A DNA stretch of 64,000 nucleotides from contig NZ_LMQC01000012.1 in the NCBI RefSeq assembly GCF_001424485.1, positions 85,012-149,011 on the forward strand, given 5' to 3'. Position 1 is the first letter of the stretch, and every line of letters starts with the position of its first letter. The notes beneath the pieces were generated by a model that saw only the letters and a list, made by a program, of their open reading frames with translations, was not told the origin of the DNA and made no database searches. Origin of the DNA: Modestobacter sp. Leaf380 (GTDB lineage: Bacteria; Actinomycetota; Actinomycetes; Mycobacteriales; Geodermatophilaceae). The position numbers were made by a program, and so were the translations under genes. Shown here piece by piece: positions 61,297 through 64,000 of the stretch.

Positions 61297-61689
61297 GCGG
61301 GGCGGGAGCACCAGCAGGTCCAGCAGCCGGTCGGCCTCCGCGTCCGGGTCCGCTGTCAGGCCGGTGTGCACCGCCGAGGGCTGGACGACGGTGGACCGGG
61401 GCGCGGTGAGCCACCGGAACCGGGGGCCCAGGGCCTCGCGACCGGCGGCCCCGGCGTCGGGTGCCGCCGCGCAGACGTCGGCCGCTGCCTGCAGCGCCCA
61501 GGCGATGGCCACCGGGTCGGCTGTCGGGTCCAGGGCCCGGAGCCGGTCGGCGTCCAGGTGCACGCGGGAGCCGAGGTAGTCCCGCTGCCGGCAGTAGACG
61601 AGCACCGCGGCGTTGAGGCACTCCCCCCGCTCGACCCGCGGCACCACCCGCAGCACGGCGTACTCGAAGGTGTCCAGGCCCCGGCTCAC
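61294..61689 (-). CDS. DUF3037 protein
   Basis: A 131-residue protein with the DUF3037 opening FEYAVLRVVPRVERGECLNAAVLVYC and later RFRWLTAPRSTVVQPS. It is coupled by a 4-nt overlap (GTGA) to the HipA-family kinase gene. DUF3037 proteins are commonly next to such kinases. Function unknown; a partner or substrate of the kinase is possible. Confidence 0.85.
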   Translation of the reverse strand: MSRGLDTFEYAVLRVVPRVERGECLNAAVLVYCRQRDYLGSRVHLDADRLRALDPTADPVAIAWALQAAADVCAAAPDAGAAGREALGPRFRWLTAPRSTVVQPSAVHTGLTADPDAEADRLLDLLVLPPR

Positions 61690-62543
61690 CGCTGGGTGAC
61701 CCCGGGCGGGGGCGGCGGGCCCAGCCAGCCCGGCCGGTTCTGCCCACGCGGCGCGGCCGGCCGGCCGGCGGAGCCCTCGGCCGCGGCCTGCACCAGCGGG
61801 GGCAGCCAGGAGTCCCGGGCGTCGAGCCGGGCCAGCAGCTGGGCGACGTAGCGCTCCCGGGTCGTCCCGGCCGGCTCGTCGGGGTCCGGTCCGCGCAACC
61901 AGGCGTCGGGCACCTGGGCGAGGACCCGCTCCAACAGCGGGCGGGTGACCTGCGGTCCCAGCGCCGCGTCGGCCGCCCGGACGTCGGGCCGGGACTCGAT
62001 CAGCGCGTGCTGCGCGGCGTCGTAGGGCCGGGCCACGGCCGCCGGGGCACCGGGCCAGTGGTGGTGGAAGGTCAGCGCGGCGCCGTGGTCGATCAGCTGC
62101 AGGCGGCCGTGCCAGAAGAGCATGTTGGGGTTGCGCCAGGAGCGGTCGACGTTGCCGATGAGCGCGTCGAACCAGAGCACCCGTCCGGCCAGCTCCGGGT
62201 CGACGTCCGGGCTGCCGGCGGAGAAGTCGAGCGCTCCGGGCAGGTGGTCCATCCCCAGGTTGGTGCCGGCGGAGTGCCGCAGCAGCTCCTGCACCTCCTG
62301 GTCGGGCTCCCCCACGGCCAGCTCCGGGGCGACCTCGACGGTGACCAGTGCGGGGACCGGCAGCGACAGCGCGCGGGCCAGCTCGCCGCAGACCACCTCG
62401 GCGGCCAACACCGGGACGCCCTGGCCGGCCGAGCGCCACTTGACCACGTAGGTGCCCAGGTCGTCGGCCTCCATGAGGCCGGGCAGGGACCCGCCCTCGC
62501 GCAGCGGGAGGACGTAGCGGGTGGCGGTGACGGAGGCGAGCAC
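61686..62543 (-). CDS. HipA-family kinase (HipA_2 type)
   Basis: A 285-residue protein with HipA-type kinase elements: VVKW near residue 35 (nucleotide-binding lysine), a catalytic loop IGNVDRSWRNPNML and the metal-binding LIDHGAAL, equivalent to DFG. It lacks HipA's N-terminal HipB-binding lobe, and no hipB-like gene is adjacent. GTG 62543 is the only start before TATRYV; a TACCGT box (minus strand, 62554-62559) is 10 nt upstream. Target unknown. Confidence 0.82.
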   Translation of the reverse strand: MLASVTATRYVLPLREGGSLPGLMEADDLGTYVVKWRSAGQGVPVLAAEVVCGELARALSLPVPALVTVEVAPELAVGEPDQEVQELLRHSAGTNLGMDHLPGALDFSAGSPDVDPELAGRVLWFDALIGNVDRSWRNPNMLFWHGRLQLIDHGAALTFHHHWPGAPAAVARPYDAAQHALIESRPDVRAADAALGPQVTRPLLERVLAQVPDAWLRGPDPDEPAGTTRERYVAQLLARLDARDSWLPPLVQAAAEGSAGRPAAPRGQNRPGWLGPPPPPGVTQR

Positions 62544-62580
62544 AGTGCGCTGGACGGTACCGGCGCACAGACTCGGGGGC

Positions 62581-63114
62581 GTGCCCCCGGACCTCGCCGC
62601 GCTCGTCGACGCCCCCTTCACCTACCCCGAGGTCGGGGCCACCCGGGACGGCTCGGTGCCGGACGGCGTGCACGTGGTCCGGCGGGAGGCGGTGGTGGGC
62701 TCCGGGCGGGCCGCGTTCGACCGCGCGGTCGCGGCCGTCTTCGACTGGGCGCCCCAGCGCCACGCCGGCCTGCGGGTGCACGCCTCGGGGCCGGCCAGCG
62801 AGCTCGGCGCGGTGGTCTCGATGGCCGCCGGGTTCCCACCACTGGGCCTGCGCATCCCCTGCCGGGTGGTCTGGTCCCGCACCGAGGGCGACCAGCAGGG
62901 CTACGCCTACGGCACCCTGCCCGGACACCCGGAGAGCGGCGAGGAGTCGTTCCTGGTGACGCTGCGACCCGACGGGGACGTCGTCTTCGCGATGGTGGCG
63001 TTCTCCCGGCTGGCCACCCGGGCCGCCCGGCTGGGCGGCCCGGTCAGCCGGCTGGCGCAGTCGGTCGCGCTGACCCGCTACACCGGCGCCGTCCGCCGGG
63101 CCGCCCGGGGCTGA
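62581..63114 (+). CDS. DUF1990 family protein
   Basis: A 177-residue DUF1990 protein: APFTYPEVGATRDGSVPDG at the start, VVRREAVVGSGRAAFDRAV, and GYAYGTLPGHPESGEESFLV with FSRLATRAARLGGP at the end. A START-like fold is likely. GTG 62581 with CAGACT (62568-62573) 7 nt upstream was preferred to earlier starts in the open frame because the family motif begins about residue 10. Function unknown. Confidence 0.85.
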   Translation: MPPDLAALVDAPFTYPEVGATRDGSVPDGVHVVRREAVVGSGRAAFDRAVAAVFDWAPQRHAGLRVHASGPASELGAVVSMAAGFPPLGLRIPCRVVWSRTEGDQQGYAYGTLPGHPESGEESFLVTLRPDGDVVFAMVAFSRLATRAARLGGPVSRLAQSVALTRYTGAVRRAARG

Positions 63115-63123
63115 GCCACCGGG

Positions 63124-63828
63124 TCAGCCGGGGGTGCCGCTGGGCCCGAAGCGCTCCACCCGCACGGCGGAGGGGGCGAACCCGAGCCCGACCAGCAGCT
63201 GGCTCGCCGACTCGGCGAACCCGGTCGAACCGCAGACGAACGCCGTCTGGCCCTCCTCCCACAGCGGGAGCAGGTCCATCGCGGTGAGCCGGGCGGCCGG
63301 GCGGATGCCGTGCGCCTCCCGGGTGGTCACCACCAGCGCTCCCGCCGCGACCAGCTCGTCGGCGTAGGGCAGCTCGGCCAGCGTGCGTGCCGAGACGGCC
63401 ACCCGCAGCAGGTCCTCCCGGCCGATCGCCCGGGCGTGCCGGACCATCGCCACCAGGGGGACGACCCCGGTGCCCCCGCCGACCAGCAGCGCGGGGGTCT
63501 CGCCGTCCCAGGCGAACCAGCCGCCGATGGGACCGCGCACCTCGAAGACGTCACCCGGCTCGGCGACGTCGGCGAGGTAGGTGGACACCTCGCCGTCCTC
63601 GAGCCGCTCGACGAAGAGCTCCACCAACGGGTCCGAGGGCGCCGAGGCCACCGAGTAGGAACGCTGGGCGGTGTAGCCGTCCGGCGCGGTCAGGCGCAGC
63701 ACGTAGTGCTGGCCTGGCAGGTGGTCCACCCGGTCCACGACGTCCAGCCGCAGCGCCACCGCCCGGGCGATCGGCCGGGTGAGCCCGGCGACCGTCGCCG
63801 TCGTCCAGGACGTGACCGGGTCAGTCAC
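63124..63828 (-). CDS. FAD-binding (FNR-type) oxidoreductase
   Basis: A 234-residue ferredoxin-NADP-reductase-like flavoprotein: the FAD motif RSYSVAS (R-x-Y-S), [15 protein letters not shown] for NAD(P) and the C-terminal [11 protein letters not shown]. It has no 2Fe-2S domain. It would pass electrons from NAD(P)H to the molybdenum oxidoreductase encoded just upstream (8-nt overlap at GTG 63828). Confidence 0.87.
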   Translation of the reverse strand: MTDPVTSWTTATVAGLTRPIARAVALRLDVVDRVDHLPGQHYVLRLTAPDGYTAQRSYSVASAPSDPLVELFVERLEDGEVSTYLADVAEPGDVFEVRGPIGGWFAWDGETPALLVGGGTGVVPLVAMVRHARAIGREDLLRVAVSARTLAELPYADELVAAGALVVTTREAHGIRPAARLTAMDLLPLWEEGQTAFVCGSTGFAESASQLLVGLGFAPSAVRVERFGPSGTPG

Positions 63829-64000
63829 CCTGGTACCGCTGCTGACGCCACGGGTCGCCCCGGTCGTGGTAGCCGTTGCGCTCCCAGAAGCCCTGCTGGT
63901 CCCGCTCGAGGACGTCGAGCTTGGTCACCCACTTCGCGCTCTTCCAGAAGTAGAGGTGCGGCACCAGCAGCCGGACGGGGCCGCCGTGCTCGATGGACAG
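63821..64000 (-). CDS. Sulfite-oxidase-like molybdopterin oxidoreductase, 5' part missing
   Basis: The last 59 codons of a molybdopterin-dependent oxidoreductase; the N-terminus lies beyond the window edge. The tail contains [33 protein letters not shown] and DRGDPW, the usual C-terminus of actinobacterial sulfite oxidase-like (YedY/MsrP-like) proteins. Paired with the FAD reductase downstream. Substrate unknown. Confidence 0.85.
   Translation of the reverse strand: MSIEHGGPVRLLVPHLYFWKSAKWVTKLDVLERDQQGFWERNGYHDRGDPWRQQRYQGD

Overview
The window is about 64 kb of very GC-rich, densely packed chromosome from an actinomycete. Evidence for this: mycothiol biosynthesis (mshB), TatB with an HtrA-like protease, RseA-like anti-sigma and SigE, a 7Fe ferredoxin, GlgC with a GlgM-type glucosyltransferase, the succinylase lysine pathway, DUF3117, many GTG starts and 4-nt GTGA/ATGA overlaps. 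Gene content fits the Geodermatophilaceae/Frankiales-like actinobacteria, but genus is an inference. No rRNA, tRNA, IS element, phage module or CRISPR array was seen.

The backbone follows, as I remember it, the Mycobacterium tuberculosis Rv1170-Rv1232 neighbourhood: MgtE_N/CBS and DUF1003 (2.5-4.3 kb), mrp (9.8 kb), tatB-htrA-rseA-sigE (11-14 kb), O-methyltransferase, glgC (15.5 kb), glgA (19 kb), lap, DUF3117, tag (27-30 kb), LOG, dapE, dapD (39-42 kb), dapC, fdxA (44-45 kb), mshB (47 kb). Accessory blocks are inserted between these: an amide-hydrolase locus (4.8-8.6 kb), a creatininase/amidase pair splitting glgC from glgA, a cobalt-type nitrile hydratase whose beta chain is two genes (20.3-21.4 kb), a CrtI-like desaturase and a hydrolase/phosphatase pair (22-27 kb), and a sugar-transfer/molybdenum-oxidase locus (29.9-38.1 kb) interrupted by an SOS-box-controlled DUF222/HNH gene.

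The right third holds an oligopeptide ABC transporter operon (47.6-53.7 kb, binding protein first and separated from the permeases by a terminator), a CsbD stress protein, a fused SRPBCC-Nudix protein, and an assimilatory sulfur locus (55.2-59.2 kb): Rrf2 regulator, cysC, a cysteine-containing leader peptide, ferredoxin sulfite reductase, a zinc-ribbon mini-protein and cysH. It ends with Tat-exported PhoX, a HipA-family kinase with DUF3037, DUF1990, and a flavin reductase/molybdenum oxidoreductase pair cut by the right edge. The left edge cuts a CoA-ester lyase and carries a suspicious 35-bp repeat.

Regulatory signals recur. Many genes have an nAnnnT -10 box 6-8 nt before the start codon (leaderless transcription). 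There are several strong hairpin terminators, one perfect LexA box, and three apparent CTG starts overlapping an upstream TGA stop.
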